DNA of 64,000 nucleotides from JAABQG01 sp963726365 (GCA_963726365.1 CAVSCI010000011.1:1-64000), one strand, 5' to 3'; shown: positions 27,046-37,254, counted from the first letter of the stretch. A program made the numbers and translations. Notes: a model not told the origin generated them from the sequence alone.

Positions 27046-28089
27046 TCAACCCGGAAAGTTTTCTGGGATCTTGGCCTTGGAGCGCGCTTCCGCGGCCGAG
27101 ATGACGTTGCGTCTGACGAGGTCGGTCAGGTTCTGGTCCAGCGTTTGCATGCCCACGTTGTTGCCGGTCTGGATGGTCGAGTACATCTGTGCCACCTTGG
27201 CCTCACGGACCAGGTTGCGGATCGCGCTGTTGGCGATCATGATTTCATGGGCCGCGACGCGACCCTGCCCGTCCTTGGTCTTGCACAGGGTCTGCGAAAT
27301 CACCGCCTGCAGCGACTCGCTCAGCATCGCGCGAATCATGTCCTTTTCTTCCGCCGGGAACACGTCGATGACCCGGTCGATGGTCTTGGCCGCACTGGAC
27401 GTGTGCAGCGTGCCGAAAACCAGGTGACCGGTTTCAGCGGCAGTCATCGCCAGCCGGATGGTTTCCAGGTCACGCATCTCGCCGACCAGAATGGCGTCGG
27501 GGTCTTCGCGCAGCGCGGAGCGCAACGCGGCGTTGAAGCTCAGGGTGTGAGGGCCGACTTCACGCTGGTTGACCAGGCACTTCTTCGATTCGTGCACGAA
27601 TTCGATGGGATCCTCGATCGTCAGCACATGGCCGTACTCCGTCTCGTTGAGGTGATCGACCATCGCCGCCAGCGTGGTCGACTTGCCAGAGCCCGTCGGC
27701 CCGGTCACCAGAACCAGGCCACGCGGCTTGAGCGCCAGATCGCCAAAGATCTTGGGCGCGTTGAGCTGCTCGAGCGTCAGGATCTTTGAGGGAATGGTGC
27801 GGAATACCGCGCCCGCGCCGCGCTGCTGGTTGAAGGCATTGACGCGAAAGCGGGCCAGTCCGTCAATTTCGAATGAAAAGTCGCACTCCAGGAATTCCTC
27901 GTACGCCTTGCGCTGGGAGTCGTTCATGATGTCGTAGACCATGGCGAAGACCGTCTTGTGGTCCAGTGGTTCGACATTGATGCGACGCACGTCGCCATGC
28001 ACACGGATCATCGGTGGAAGGCCGGCGGACAGGTGCAGGTCGGAGGCCTTGTTTTTGACGCTGAACGCCAGAAGTTGGGTAATGTCCAC
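27046..28089 (-). CDS. pilT: type IV pilus retraction ATPase PilT
   Basis: Protein of 347 residues from a GTG start at 28089 (first residues MDITQLLAFSVKNKASDLHL). It shows Walker A GPTGSGKSTTLAAMVD, the Asp box ILVGEMRDLETIRLAMTAAE, the His box TGHLVFGTLHTSSAAKTIDR and the AIRNLVRE motif near the C-terminus that is diagnostic for PilT. It drives pilus retraction. Divergent from yggS; a 12-bp inverted repeat joins the two start regions. Confidence 0.95.
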   Translation of the reverse strand: MDITQLLAFSVKNKASDLHLSAGLPPMIRVHGDVRRINVEPLDHKTVFAMVYDIMNDSQRKAYEEFLECDFSFEIDGLARFRVNAFNQQRGAGAVFRTIPSKILTLEQLNAPKIFGDLALKPRGLVLVTGPTGSGKSTTLAAMVDHLNETEYGHVLTIEDPIEFVHESKKCLVNQREVGPHTLSFNAALRSALREDPDAILVGEMRDLETIRLAMTAAETGHLVFGTLHTSSAAKTIDRVIDVFPAEEKDMIRAMLSESLQAVISQTLCKTKDGQGRVAAHEIMIANSAIRNLVREAKVAQMYSTIQTGNNVGMQTLDQNLTDLVRRNVISAAEARSKAKIPENFPG

Positions 28090-28128
28090 GAAAATCCCTC
28101 ACTCGTTTTGATACGCTCGTGGACATTA
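28080..28128. repeat. 12-bp perfect inverted repeat spanning the pilT/yggS start regions
   Basis: TAATGTCCACGA at 28080-28091 and TCGTGGACATTA at 28117-28128 pair perfectly with a 25-base spacer. Each arm contains the first codons of one gene (GTG GAC ATT). It may be an operator or an RNA hairpin near both ribosome sites. Confidence 0.6.
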
Positions 28129-28820
28129 TGACGATGATTTCCGAGAATCTCCATAGCGTTCGCGCACGCATCGTGGCGGCATGCGCACTGGCGGGGAGGA
28201 ATCCGGACGAAGTAAGACTGCTGGCTGTCGCCAAATCTTTCGGGCCCGAGGCGGTGCGCGCCGCCCATGCTGCCGGCCAGACGGATTTCGGCGAGAACTA
28301 TCTTCAGGAGGCGGTGGACAAGCAGGCCCGGCTCGCTCACCTGCCGCTGGTCTGGCACTGCATCGGCCCGATCCAGGCCAACAAGACGCGACTGGTGGCG
28401 GCGCATTTCGACTGGGCACAAACGGTGAACCGGCTGAAGATCGCACAGCGCCTGTCCGATCAGCGTCCCGACCACCTGGCGCCGCTGCAGGTGTGCCTGC
28501 AGGTCAACATCGACGGCGGCCCCACCAAGTCCGGCGTCTCGCCCGAAGAGGCCCTGCCGCTGGCGCTCGAAGTGGCCCGTCTGCCGCGCCTGGTGTTGCG
28601 CGGGCTGATGACGATTCCCGAGCCTGCTCCCGATTACGCCACCAGCCTGGCCGTGCACCGCCAGGCGCGCGAACTATTCGAGGACTTGCGCAGCGCCGGC
28701 CTGCCCCTGGACACGCTGTCGATGGGCATGACCGCCGATCTTGAGGCCGCCATTCATGCGGGCAGCACGATGGTGCGCATTGGCACGGCTATTTTTGGCG
28801 GACGAACCCAAGCCGCCTGA
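28128..28820 (+). CDS. yggS: YggS-family PLP homeostasis protein
   Basis: Protein of about 230 residues, alanine-racemase-like TIM barrel. The PLP-binding Lys is in LLAVAKSFGPEAVRAAH; other blocks are GENYLQEAVDKQ, WHCIGPIQANKTRLVA and the phosphate site LSMGMTADLEAAIHAGSTMV with RIGTAIFG. It keeps free pyridoxal phosphate in balance. In many bacteria it lies next to pilT, as here. Start is ATG 28128 or GTG 28119. Confidence 0.92.
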   Translation: MTMISENLHSVRARIVAACALAGRNPDEVRLLAVAKSFGPEAVRAAHAAGQTDFGENYLQEAVDKQARLAHLPLVWHCIGPIQANKTRLVAAHFDWAQTVNRLKIAQRLSDQRPDHLAPLQVCLQVNIDGGPTKSGVSPEEALPLALEVARLPRLVLRGLMTIPEPAPDYATSLAVHRQARELFEDLRSAGLPLDTLSMGMTADLEAAIHAGSTMVRIGTAIFGGRTQAA

Positions 28821-28942
28821 AGCCGTCGGGCGACAGGCGCGAGCCCGCCCGGTCATTCATTTCGTTACCGAATTTGCGTCTCCAGCGCGGCTTGTAAGCG
28901 GCCGCGGCCCTAGGATCACTTTTTCTTCAACAGGGAAACCTC

Positions 28943-29497
28943 ATGGCCACCACACCTTTTTTCGGAAAACGCGAGTCTGGCGTCCTGTCAGAACGCTCCA
29001 ATGTCTCCAATGGCCCGTCCGGCGCGACTGTGGCGCCGCAACCCAGGGCCCTCGACAGCGCCACGGCGGCAGCGCCCGACCCGACACTCCAGACCGCGCC
29101 TGGCATGGCCGCGTCCACCACCCCCCGTGGCGGCAGCAAGCTCATCGTCGGGCCCAACATCAAGCTCAAGGGCGTCGAGATCACAGACTGCGACACACTG
29201 GTGGTGGAGGGTCTGGTCGAGGCCACCATGGACTCGCGCCTGATGCAGATTGCAGAGATCGGCGCGTTCAAGGGTTCGGCACAGATCGACATTGCTGAAA
29301 TCCGCGGCTGTTTCGACGGCGACCTGACCGTTCGCGACCGATTGGTGATCCATGCCACCGGCAAGGTCACGGGCAAGATCCGCTACGGCAAGGTGGTCAT
29401 CGAGGAAGGTGGGCAGCTCGCCGGCGACATCAGCTTCGGCACCAGCGACAGGGCCCAGGCTGCCGGCGCCCTGCCGGCGCTGCAAAGGGCCGCCTGA
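28943..29497 (+). CDS. bactofilin
   Basis: Protein of 184 residues. A disordered N-terminus (residues 1-65) precedes the beta-helical bactofilin core: KLIVGPNIKLKGVEITDCDT, LVVEGLVEATM, AEIRGCFDGDLTVRDRLVI and GKIRYGKVVIEEGGQLAGDI. It is a cytoskeletal polymer that in other bacteria helps place pili, chromosome sites or wall enzymes. The next-but-one gene to pilT, which fits a polar or motility role. Confidence 0.9.
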   Translation: MATTPFFGKRESGVLSERSNVSNGPSGATVAPQPRALDSATAAAPDPTLQTAPGMAASTTPRGGSKLIVGPNIKLKGVEITDCDTLVVEGLVEATMDSRLMQIAEIGAFKGSAQIDIAEIRGCFDGDLTVRDRLVIHATGKVTGKIRYGKVVIEEGGQLAGDISFGTSDRAQAAGALPALQRAA

Positions 29498-29509
29498 ACC
29501 CCGCCGCCC

Positions 29510-31096
29510 TCAGGCCGGAACAGCTTCAGCTTCCGCCGCCGGCGTGCGGATCAGGTGGTCGAAGGCGCTGAGCGCGGCCTTGGCGCCGTCACCGGCGGCA
29601 ATCACGATCTGCTTGAACGGCACCGTGGTGCAGTCGCCGGCGGCAAATACGCCGGGCAGGCTGGTCTGGCCCCTGGCATCGATCACGATCTCGCCGAACT
29701 TCGTCAGCTCCAGCGTGCCCTTGAGCCATTCGGTATTGGGCACCAGGCCGATCTGCACGAAAACGCCTTCGAGTTCAACGAGGTGTTCCACGCCGGTGGC
29801 GCGGTCCTTGTAGCGCAGGCCATTGACCTTGCCCTGCGCCCCCGTGATCTCGGTCGTCTGTGCATGGGTGTGCACCGTGACATTGGGCAGGCTGTGCAGT
29901 TTCTTCACCAGCACGGCGTCGGCCTTGAGCTCGGGCATGAATTCGATCACCGTGACATGGCGCACCACACCGGCCAGATCGATCGCGGCCTCGATGCCGG
30001 AGTTGCCGCCACCAATCACCGCCACATCCTTGCCCTTGAACAGCGGGCCGTCGCAGTGCGGGCAGTAGGCCACGCCCTTGTTCCGGTACTCAGCTTCACC
30101 CGGCACGTTGACGTTGCGCCAGCGCGCGCCGGTGGACAGGATCACCGTTTTGGACTGGAGCGAGCCGCCGTTGGCCAGCTTCACCTCGATCAGGCCGCCG
30201 GGTTCGCTGGCGGGGATGAGCTGGTCGGCGCGCTGCAGGTTCATGATGTCCACGTCGTAGGCACGGGTGTGGGCTTCCAGCGCGGCGGCAAACTTGGGGC
30301 CATCGGTTTCCAGCACCGAGATGTAGTTCTCGATCGCCAGCGTGTCGTTCACCTGGCCACCAAAGCGCTCGGCGGCGATGCCGGTGCGAATGCCCTTGCG
30401 GGCCGCGTACACGGCCGCCGCCGCGCCGGCCGGGCCGCCGCCGACGATCAGCACGTCGTACGGGGCTTTGGCTGACAGCTTGGCGGCATCGCGAGCCGCA
30501 GCGCCAGTGTCGAGCCTGGCCACGATCTCTTCGACGCTCATGCGGCCGGAGCCAAACACCTGGCCGTTGAGGAAGACCATGGGCACGGCCATGATCTCGC
30601 GCGCGTTGACTTCGTCCTGGAAGGCGCCGCCTTCGATGACGGTGGTCTTGACCCTGGGGTTGAAGATGGCCATGAGGCTGAGCGCCTGCACCACGTCCGG
30701 GCAGTTGTGGCAGCTCAGGGACATGTAGACCTCGAAGTTGAAGTCGCCGTCCAGGGCCTTGATCTGGTCGATCACCTCGGCTTCGACCTTGGGCGGGTGG
30801 CCGCCGGTCCACAGCAGCGCCAGCACCAGCGAGGTGAATTCATGGCCCAGCGGCAGGCCGGCAAAGCGCAGGCTGTTGCTGGCCCCCACGCGTTGCAGCG
30901 TGAAGGACGGCTTGCGGGCGTCGTCGCCATCGGTGCGCAGGCTGATCCTGTCCGATCGCAGCGACTGGATGGTCTGCAACAGCTCGCGCATCTGGCGGGA
31001 GTTGTCGTCCGCGCCGAGCGAAGCCACCATCTCGAAGGGCTGGCTGACGCGCTCCAGATAGGCGGCGAGTTGGGCTTTGAGGGTGTCGTCGAGCAT
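29510..31096 (-). CDS. ahpF: alkyl hydroperoxide reductase subunit F
   Basis: Flavoprotein of 528 residues. The N-terminal double thioredoxin-fold domain carries CHNC in MSLSCHNCPDVVQ; the thioredoxin-reductase-like part has GGGPAGAAAAVYAARKGIR (FAD), the redox pair in AYCPHCDGPLF and GGGNSGIEAAIDLAG (NADH). It reduces AhpC with NADH. It starts at 31096 with AGGAGTT 5-6 bases upstream; that ribosome site lies in the end of a dispersed repeat copy. Confidence 0.95.
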   Translation of the reverse strand: MLDDTLKAQLAAYLERVSQPFEMVASLGADDNSRQMRELLQTIQSLRSDRISLRTDGDDARKPSFTLQRVGASNSLRFAGLPLGHEFTSLVLALLWTGGHPPKVEAEVIDQIKALDGDFNFEVYMSLSCHNCPDVVQALSLMAIFNPRVKTTVIEGGAFQDEVNAREIMAVPMVFLNGQVFGSGRMSVEEIVARLDTGAAARDAAKLSAKAPYDVLIVGGGPAGAAAAVYAARKGIRTGIAAERFGGQVNDTLAIENYISVLETDGPKFAAALEAHTRAYDVDIMNLQRADQLIPASEPGGLIEVKLANGGSLQSKTVILSTGARWRNVNVPGEAEYRNKGVAYCPHCDGPLFKGKDVAVIGGGNSGIEAAIDLAGVVRHVTVIEFMPELKADAVLVKKLHSLPNVTVHTHAQTTEITGAQGKVNGLRYKDRATGVEHLVELEGVFVQIGLVPNTEWLKGTLELTKFGEIVIDARGQTSLPGVFAAGDCTTVPFKQIVIAAGDGAKAALSAFDHLIRTPAAEAEAVPA

Positions 31097-31099
31097 GAT

Positions 31100-31168
31100 A
31101 GAACTCCTGATTCAATAGCGTCTAACGACTGTTTGACGCTGGGAAATGGCAATTTTTTGGCAAAAAAA
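31100..31168 (+). repeat. GACGCTGG-core dispersed repeat, copy 5
   Basis: The plus strand reads GAACTCCTGATTCAATAGC, CGACTG, TTTGACGCTGG, GAAATGGC, TTTTTTGGC. The opening block matches the copies at 54108 and 6628. It occupies the leader of ahpF, whose ribosome site is the complement of ACTCCTG. Confidence 0.75.
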
Positions 31169-31205
31169 CGCCGGACGGCAGGGCAGGCCCTGTCGCCGTC
31201 CGGCG
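31161..31205 (-). terminator. Rho-independent terminator after ahpC
   Basis: CGCCGGACGGC (31169-31179) pairs with GCCGTCCGGCG (31195-31205); on the minus strand the hairpin is followed by TTTTTTTGCC. It lies 43 bases after the ahpC stop and would separate ahpC from ahpF. Confidence 0.8.
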
Positions 31206-31247
31206 CGAGGCGCCCCAAGGCGCGCTCCGTGGGGAACCCGTGCCCGG

Positions 31248-31811
31248 TCAGATCTTGCCGACGAGATCCAGCGACGGGGCGATGGTCTTGGCGCCTTCGT
31301 TCCACTTGGCTGGGCAGACTTCTCCCGGGTGGGCGGCGGTGTACTGGGCGGCCTTGAGCTTGCGCAGGGTTTCCTTGACGTCGCGGGCGATCTCGTTGGA
31401 GTGCACTTCGGCGGTCTTGATCATGCCTTCGGGGTTGATGATGAAGGTGCCGCGCAGCGCCAGGCCTTCTTCGGGGATGTGCACGCCAAACGCGTTGGTC
31501 AGCGTGTGGGTGGGGTCGCCCACCAGCGGGAACTTCGCCTTGCCCACGGCGGGGGAGGTCTCATGCCACACCTTGTGCGAGAAGTGGGTGTCGGTCGTCA
31601 CGATATAGACCTCGGCACCAGCCTTCTGGAACTCGGCGTAATTGTCAGCCGCGTCTTCGACTTCGGTCGGGCAGTTGAAGGTGAAGGCCGCCGGCATGAA
31701 GATCAGGACGGACCACTTGCCTTTCAGGCTGGCTTCGGTCACTTCGATGAACTTGCCGTTGTGGAAAGCCTGGGTCTTGAAAGGCTGGACTTGCGTGTTG
31801 ATCAGGGACAT
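31248..31811 (-). CDS. ahpC: alkyl hydroperoxide reductase subunit C (peroxiredoxin)
   Basis: Typical 2-Cys peroxiredoxin of 187 residues. The peroxidatic Cys is in AAFTFNCPTEVEDA and the resolving Cys in PGEVCPAKWNEG; DTHFSHKVWH is conserved in AhpC. It removes hydrogen peroxide and organic hydroperoxides and is recycled by AhpF. The start at 31811 (MSLINTQVQPF) has GAGGAA upstream. It appears to have its own promoter and terminator. An OxyR-like motif lies 57 bases upstream. Confidence 0.96.
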   Translation of the reverse strand: MSLINTQVQPFKTQAFHNGKFIEVTEASLKGKWSVLIFMPAAFTFNCPTEVEDAADNYAEFQKAGAEVYIVTTDTHFSHKVWHETSPAVGKAKFPLVGDPTHTLTNAFGVHIPEEGLALRGTFIINPEGMIKTAEVHSNEIARDVKETLRKLKAAQYTAAHPGEVCPAKWNEGAKTIAPSLDLVGKI

Positions 31812-31867
31812 GAGGAACTCCTTTGAGGTTGATAAAGACATCGGTTGCATGAACCAATGGTTGAATC

Positions 31868-31882
31868 ATAGTGACGGCCTAT
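31868..31882. promoter_or_regulatory. possible OxyR-binding motif upstream of ahpC
   Basis: ATAG-TGACGGC-CTAT has the ATAG-N7-CTAT spacing of OxyR sites. Only the central pair of the four-part site is clear. A further CTATCGATAG palindrome lies at 31910-31919. Confidence 0.4.
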
Positions 31883-31959
31883 CAGAATGTGAATTTGATT
31901 TTTTCTAAGCTATCGATAGGCAATCCATATTGCGCCGCACCAATGCCTGCGGGCCAGCC

Positions 31960-32916
31960 TCACCGCCACACAACGTCCAGCGCCTGCCGTGCGGCGGCGA
32001 TCACGGGCTCGTCGGCCCGCGCTTTCTGGCAGACGAAGCTGAGCGCGCAGTCCAGGCTCACCCGATCGGCCACCACCAGGCCGTGCGCCTGGCTCTCGCG
32101 CATCGCGATCGAATCGCGCACCAGCGACAAACCGACGCCGGACTTCACCAGGTCCAGCATCGACGCCTCCTGGTCCACCAGCGCCACGCGCCGGGGCTCG
32201 ACCCCGGTCAGCGAGCCGGGGCCGAAGACGCGCGCCAGCAACCGGTGGTGCGCGCTGGCCGGCGGGGTGGCCAGCCAGGGCAGCGCGGCCAGCGCTTTCC
32301 AGTCGCGCCCGAGCACCTGCGGCCCCCAGCCGGCCGGTGCCAGCACCCGGTAGGTGAATCGGGTCAGGATGATCACTTCGAAATGAATAGCTGACTGTGT
32401 CCATTCGACGCTGGGAACAGGCTCATTTTGTTCAGAATCCCCGGCTGGTGCCGCCAGCGGGACCAGGTAGAAGCCCACATCCAGCTCGCCGCGGCCGATC
32501 TGGGCCAGCACGTCGCCACTCATGCCCTGGCGCAGCTCGGTCTCGATCTGCGGCGCCGATTCCACCAGTTGCTTCAGGAAGGCGCCGAGCCGCGTGAACT
32601 CGGGGTCGAGGATGGTGCCGATGCGCAGGCGCCCGCGCACCGTGCTGTGCAGGCGCTGCGCGGCCTGGCCGAAATCCGCCAGCGCGGCCAGCGCCTTTTC
32701 GGCCTGCGGCAGCAGCGCCGCGCCGTCCGGGGTGAGCGCCAGGCCGTGCGGCGTGCGCGTGAAAAGCACCAGCCCGGTGGCTTGCGCCAGGCGCTTGAGC
32801 TGCAGGCTGACCGCCGGCTGGCTCAGGTGCAGGCCCTGCGCCGCCCGCGAGACATTGCCTTCGCGCGCCACGGCCACGAAGGCGCGCAGGATCTGGGGCT
32901 CGGCGAAGATCGTCAT
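31960..32916 (-). CDS. LysR-family transcriptional regulator
   Basis: Protein of 318 residues from ATG 32916 (MTIFAEPQILRAF). The N-terminal winged helix has VAREGNVSRAAQGLHLSQPA and VSLQLKRLAQATG; the effector domain follows from about residue 90 (GRLRIGTILDP). Residues about 160-185 (EQNEPVPSVEWTQSAIHFEV) are encoded by a copy of the dispersed repeat and look like an insertion between the two effector subdomains. It is divergent from mmsA, so probably regulates the mmsA-GMC pair and itself. A short palindrome abuts its start codon. Confidence 0.9.
   Translation of the reverse strand: MTIFAEPQILRAFVAVAREGNVSRAAQGLHLSQPAVSLQLKRLAQATGLVLFTRTPHGLALTPDGAALLPQAEKALAALADFGQAAQRLHSTVRGRLRIGTILDPEFTRLGAFLKQLVESAPQIETELRQGMSGDVLAQIGRGELDVGFYLVPLAAPAGDSEQNEPVPSVEWTQSAIHFEVIILTRFTYRVLAPAGWGPQVLGRDWKALAALPWLATPPASAHHRLLARVFGPGSLTGVEPRRVALVDQEASMLDLVKSGVGLSLVRDSIAMRESQAHGLVVADRVSLDCALSFVCQKARADEPVIAAARQALDVVWR
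32376..32440 (+). repeat. GACGCTGG-core dispersed repeat, copy 6, inside the LysR gene
   Basis: The plus strand reads GAAATGAATAGCTGAC, CCATTCGACGCTGGGAA, CAGG, TCATTTTGTTCAGAATCC. TTC and GAA pair around the core. It is antisense to the gene, in frame, and adds about 17-20 residues. Confidence 0.7.
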
Positions 32917-32927
32917 ATTTGACAAAT
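32917..32927. promoter_or_regulatory. short palindrome in the LysR-mmsA intergenic region
   Basis: ATTTG-A-CAAAT directly precedes the LysR start codon and lies 82 bases before mmsA. It has the size and position of an autoregulatory LysR-type site, but a single site is weak evidence. Confidence 0.35.
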
Positions 32928-33008
32928 TTATACCTTTATTCAGGCGAAATCATTGGAAAAATCGGTTTGTTTTGGCGACACTCTGCAGATTCACCGGAGA
33001 CTTCGATC

Positions 33009-34516
<1,508 letters not shown>

Positions 34517-34520
<4 letters not shown>

Positions 34521-36229
34521 GCGAAACCACTTTCGACTACATCATCGTCGGTGCCGGCACGGCCGGCTGCCTGCTGGCCAACCGACTCAGCGCAGACGCA
34601 TCCAAGCGCGTGTTGCTGATCGAGGCCGGCCGCAAGGATGACTACCACTGGATCCACATTCCGGTGGGCTATCTGTATTGCATCGGCAACCCGCGCACCG
34701 ACTGGCTTTACAACACCGAGCCGGCCGCCGGGCTGAACGGCCGCACGCTGCGCTATCCACGCGGCAAGACGCTGGGCGGCTGCAGCAGCATCAACGGCAT
34801 GATCTACATGCGCGGGCAGGCGCGCGACTACGACCAGTGGGCGCAGCTGACCGGCGACGAGACCTGGTCCTGGCGCAACACGCTGCCCTGGTTCAAGCTG
34901 CACGAAGACCATTACAAGGGCGCCAACGCCGCGCACGGCGCCAAGGGCACGCCCTCCGAATTGCTGGAAGCGCCGGGCGAGCCGGCGGACGCCGTCTGGC
35001 GCGAGGTGCTGCGCCACCACCAGGCCGGCGGTGAATGGCGCATCGAGAAGCAGCGCCTGCGCTGGGATGTGCTCGACGCCTTTGCGCAGGCCGCGCAGCA
35101 GGCCGGCATTCCGCCCACCGACGACTTCAACCGCGGCGACAACGAGGGTGTGGGCTATTTCGAGGTCAACCAGCGCGCCGGCTGGCGCTGGAACACCGCG
35201 AAAGCCTTCCTGCGCCCGACCTGCTACGGACGCCCGAACTTCGAACTCTGGACCTCCGCGCAGGTGGCCACGCTGGTGCTCGAAGCCGCGCCCGACGGCC
35301 ACAAGCGCTGCACCGGCGCGCAGGTCTGGAACGGCCAGGAGATGGTGACGGCCACGGCGACGCGCGAGGTGATCCTGTGCGCCGGCAGCATCGGCACGCC
35401 GCAGATCCTGCAGCTCTCGGGCATCGGGCCTGGGGCGCTGCTGCAGCAGCACGGCATCCAGACCGAGCACGAGCTGCCCGGCGTGGGCGCCAACCTGCAG
35501 GACCACCTGCAGATCCGCGCGGTCTACAAGGTGCAAGGGGTCAAGACGCTCAACATGCTGGCCAACTCGCTCTGGGGCAAGGCAAAGATCGGCCTGGAAT
35601 ACGCCTTGAAACAGAGCGGCCCGATGAGCATGGCGCCCAGCCAGCTCGGCGCCTTCACCCGCAGCTCACCCGACCGGCCGTATCCGAACATCGAATACCA
35701 CGTCCAGCCGCTGAGCCTGGAGGCCTTCGGCGAGCCACTGCACGCCTTCCCGGCCTTCACTGCCAGCGTCTGCAACCTGAACCCCACCAGCCGGGGCACG
35801 GTGACCATCAAATCAGGCCGGTTCGAGGACGCCCCGGCGATTGCGCCCAACTACCTCAGCACCGACGAGGACCGCCAGGTCGCCGCCGAGAGCCTGCGCC
35901 TGACCCGCAGGATCGTTGCCCAGCCGGCCCTGGCGAAGTACAAGCCCGAGGAGTTCAAGCCCGGTGTGCAGTTCCAGACCGACGAGGAGCTGGCGCGCCT
36001 GGCGGGTGACATTGCCAGCACCATCTTCCACCCCGTGGGCACCACGAAGATGGGCCGCGCCGACGACCCGATGGCGGTGGTGGACCGCCGCCTGCGGGTG
36101 CGCGGCATCGCCGGTCTGCGCATCGTGGACGCGGGCGTGATGCCCACCATCACCAGCGGCAACACCAACAGCCCGGTGCTGATGATGGCCGAGAAAGCCG
36201 CGCGCTGGATCATGGCGGACGCGGCCTGA
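34517..36229 (+). CDS. GMC-family FAD alcohol/choline-type dehydrogenase
   Basis: Protein of 570 residues. The FAD-binding motif VGAGTAGCLLANRLS is near residue 12, the GMC signature in PRGKTLGGCSSINGMIYMRG near 85, the second signature GSIGTPQILQLSGIGP near 295, and the catalytic HPVGTTKMG plus the C-terminal NTNSPVLMMAEKAA block. It oxidises a primary alcohol; choline, glycol or similar substrates are all possible. It is translationally coupled to mmsA. No signal peptide. Confidence 0.9.
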
Positions 36230-36246
36230 GAGCGGGAAATCCCTGA

Positions 36247-36263
36247 TGCACACAATGGGTGCA
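36247..36263. promoter_or_regulatory. TGCAC-N7-GTGCA palindrome (NtrC-like)
   Basis: TGCACACAATGGGTGCA fits the NtrC consensus and also forms a small hairpin. It lies just after the GMC stop; no sigma-54 promoter was found at a suitable distance, so its role is uncertain. Confidence 0.35.
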
Positions 36264-36378
36264 TACGCTTACAGTTCGCCCACTCGCAAGCGGGCCCCCG
36301 GGCCCGTCGTGCAGGGGGCCGAGGAGACACTCTCGCGTACCAGAACAAATTTTCAGGCGTCCGTCCGAGACGCATTCC

Positions 36379-36411
36379 AAGGCGCCGTAACCCGGCGCCT
36401 TTTCTTTTTTC
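36379..36411 (+). terminator. Rho-independent terminator
   Basis: AAGGCGCC (36379-36386), loop GTAACCC, GGCGCCTT (36394-36401), then TTTCTTTTTT. It lies 150 bases after the GMC stop, so it ends the mmsA-GMC transcript or a small RNA in the gap 36230-36411. Within that gap no protein gene is recognised. Confidence 0.85.
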
Positions 36412-36475
36412 GGACTCAAAAAGCCCATTCCCCAGCGCGAACTGGTCGCACATAGCTATCAACTTAGTAGCATCT
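36412..36475 (-). repeat. GACGCTGG-core dispersed repeat, copy 7
   Basis: The minus strand reads GATGCTACTAAGTTGATAGC, GCGACCAGTTC, GCGCTGG, GGAATGGGC. GCTA/TAGC and the TTC/GAA arms form the two hairpins of the consensus. It lies between the terminator and the TauE-type gene. Confidence 0.7.
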
Positions 36476-36495
36476 TCGGGTGCGACAATCCCCGC

Positions 36496-37254
36496 ATGGA
36501 ACTCCTGATCATCTCGCTGGCCTCGTTGCTGGCCGGGCTGGTGGACTCGATCGTGGGCGGCGGCGGCCTGATTCTGGTGCCCGCGCTGTTCGCCACCTTC
36601 CCCACGGCGCATCCGGCCACGCTGTTCGGCACCAACAAGAGCGCGTCGGTCTGGGGTACGGCCATTGCCACGGCGCAGTACAGCCGGCGCGTGCAGATGC
36701 GCTGGGCCGCGCTGATTCCGGCCGCGGGCGCGGGTTTTGCCGGCGCCTTCGCCGGCGCATGGGTCGTGACGGTGATCGACCCCAGCTTCCTGCGCAAGCT
36801 GTTGCCGCTCATCCTGCTGGCGGTTCTGGTCTATACGCTGGCGCGCAAGGAACTGGGGCGCACCCACGCACCGCGCTTTGCCGGTCACCGCGAGAAATGG
36901 TTGGCCGCCTTGATCGGCCTGGTGATCGGGTTCTACGACGGCTTCTTCGGACCCGGCACGGGCAGCTTCCTGGTGTTCCTGTTCGTGCGCCTGCTCGGCT
37001 ACGACTTCCTGAACGCCTCGGCGTCGGCCAAGCTGGTGAATACCGCCACCAACCTGGCTGCGCTGATCCTGTTCGCCGCCAAGGGCCATGTCTGGTGGCA
37101 TTTCATGCTGGCGATGGCGCTGGCCAACGTTGCGGGTAGCCTGCTGGGCACCCGGCTGGCGCTCAAGCACGGCGCGGGCTTCGTGCGCGGCGTGTTCATC
37201 GTCGTGGTCAGCGCGCTGATCCTGAAGACCGGCTACGACGCCTTCCTGCGGTAG
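36496..37254 (+). CDS. TauE/SafE (TSUP) family permease
   Basis: Protein of 252 residues with about eight hydrophobic segments. The repeated half motifs are GLVDSIVGGGGLILVPALF and GFYDGFFGPGTGSFLVFLF, each with the conserved glycine-rich stretch of the TSUP family. These carry sulfur oxyanions or organic acids, usually outward. Monocistronic between repeat copy 7 and a convergent beta-propeller gene. Substrate unknown. Confidence 0.88.
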   Translation: MELLIISLASLLAGLVDSIVGGGGLILVPALFATFPTAHPATLFGTNKSASVWGTAIATAQYSRRVQMRWAALIPAAGAGFAGAFAGAWVVTVIDPSFLRKLLPLILLAVLVYTLARKELGRTHAPRFAGHREKWLAALIGLVIGFYDGFFGPGTGSFLVFLFVRLLGYDFLNASASAKLVNTATNLAALILFAAKGHVWWHFMLAMALANVAGSLLGTRLALKHGAGFVRGVFIVVVSALILKTGYDAFLR

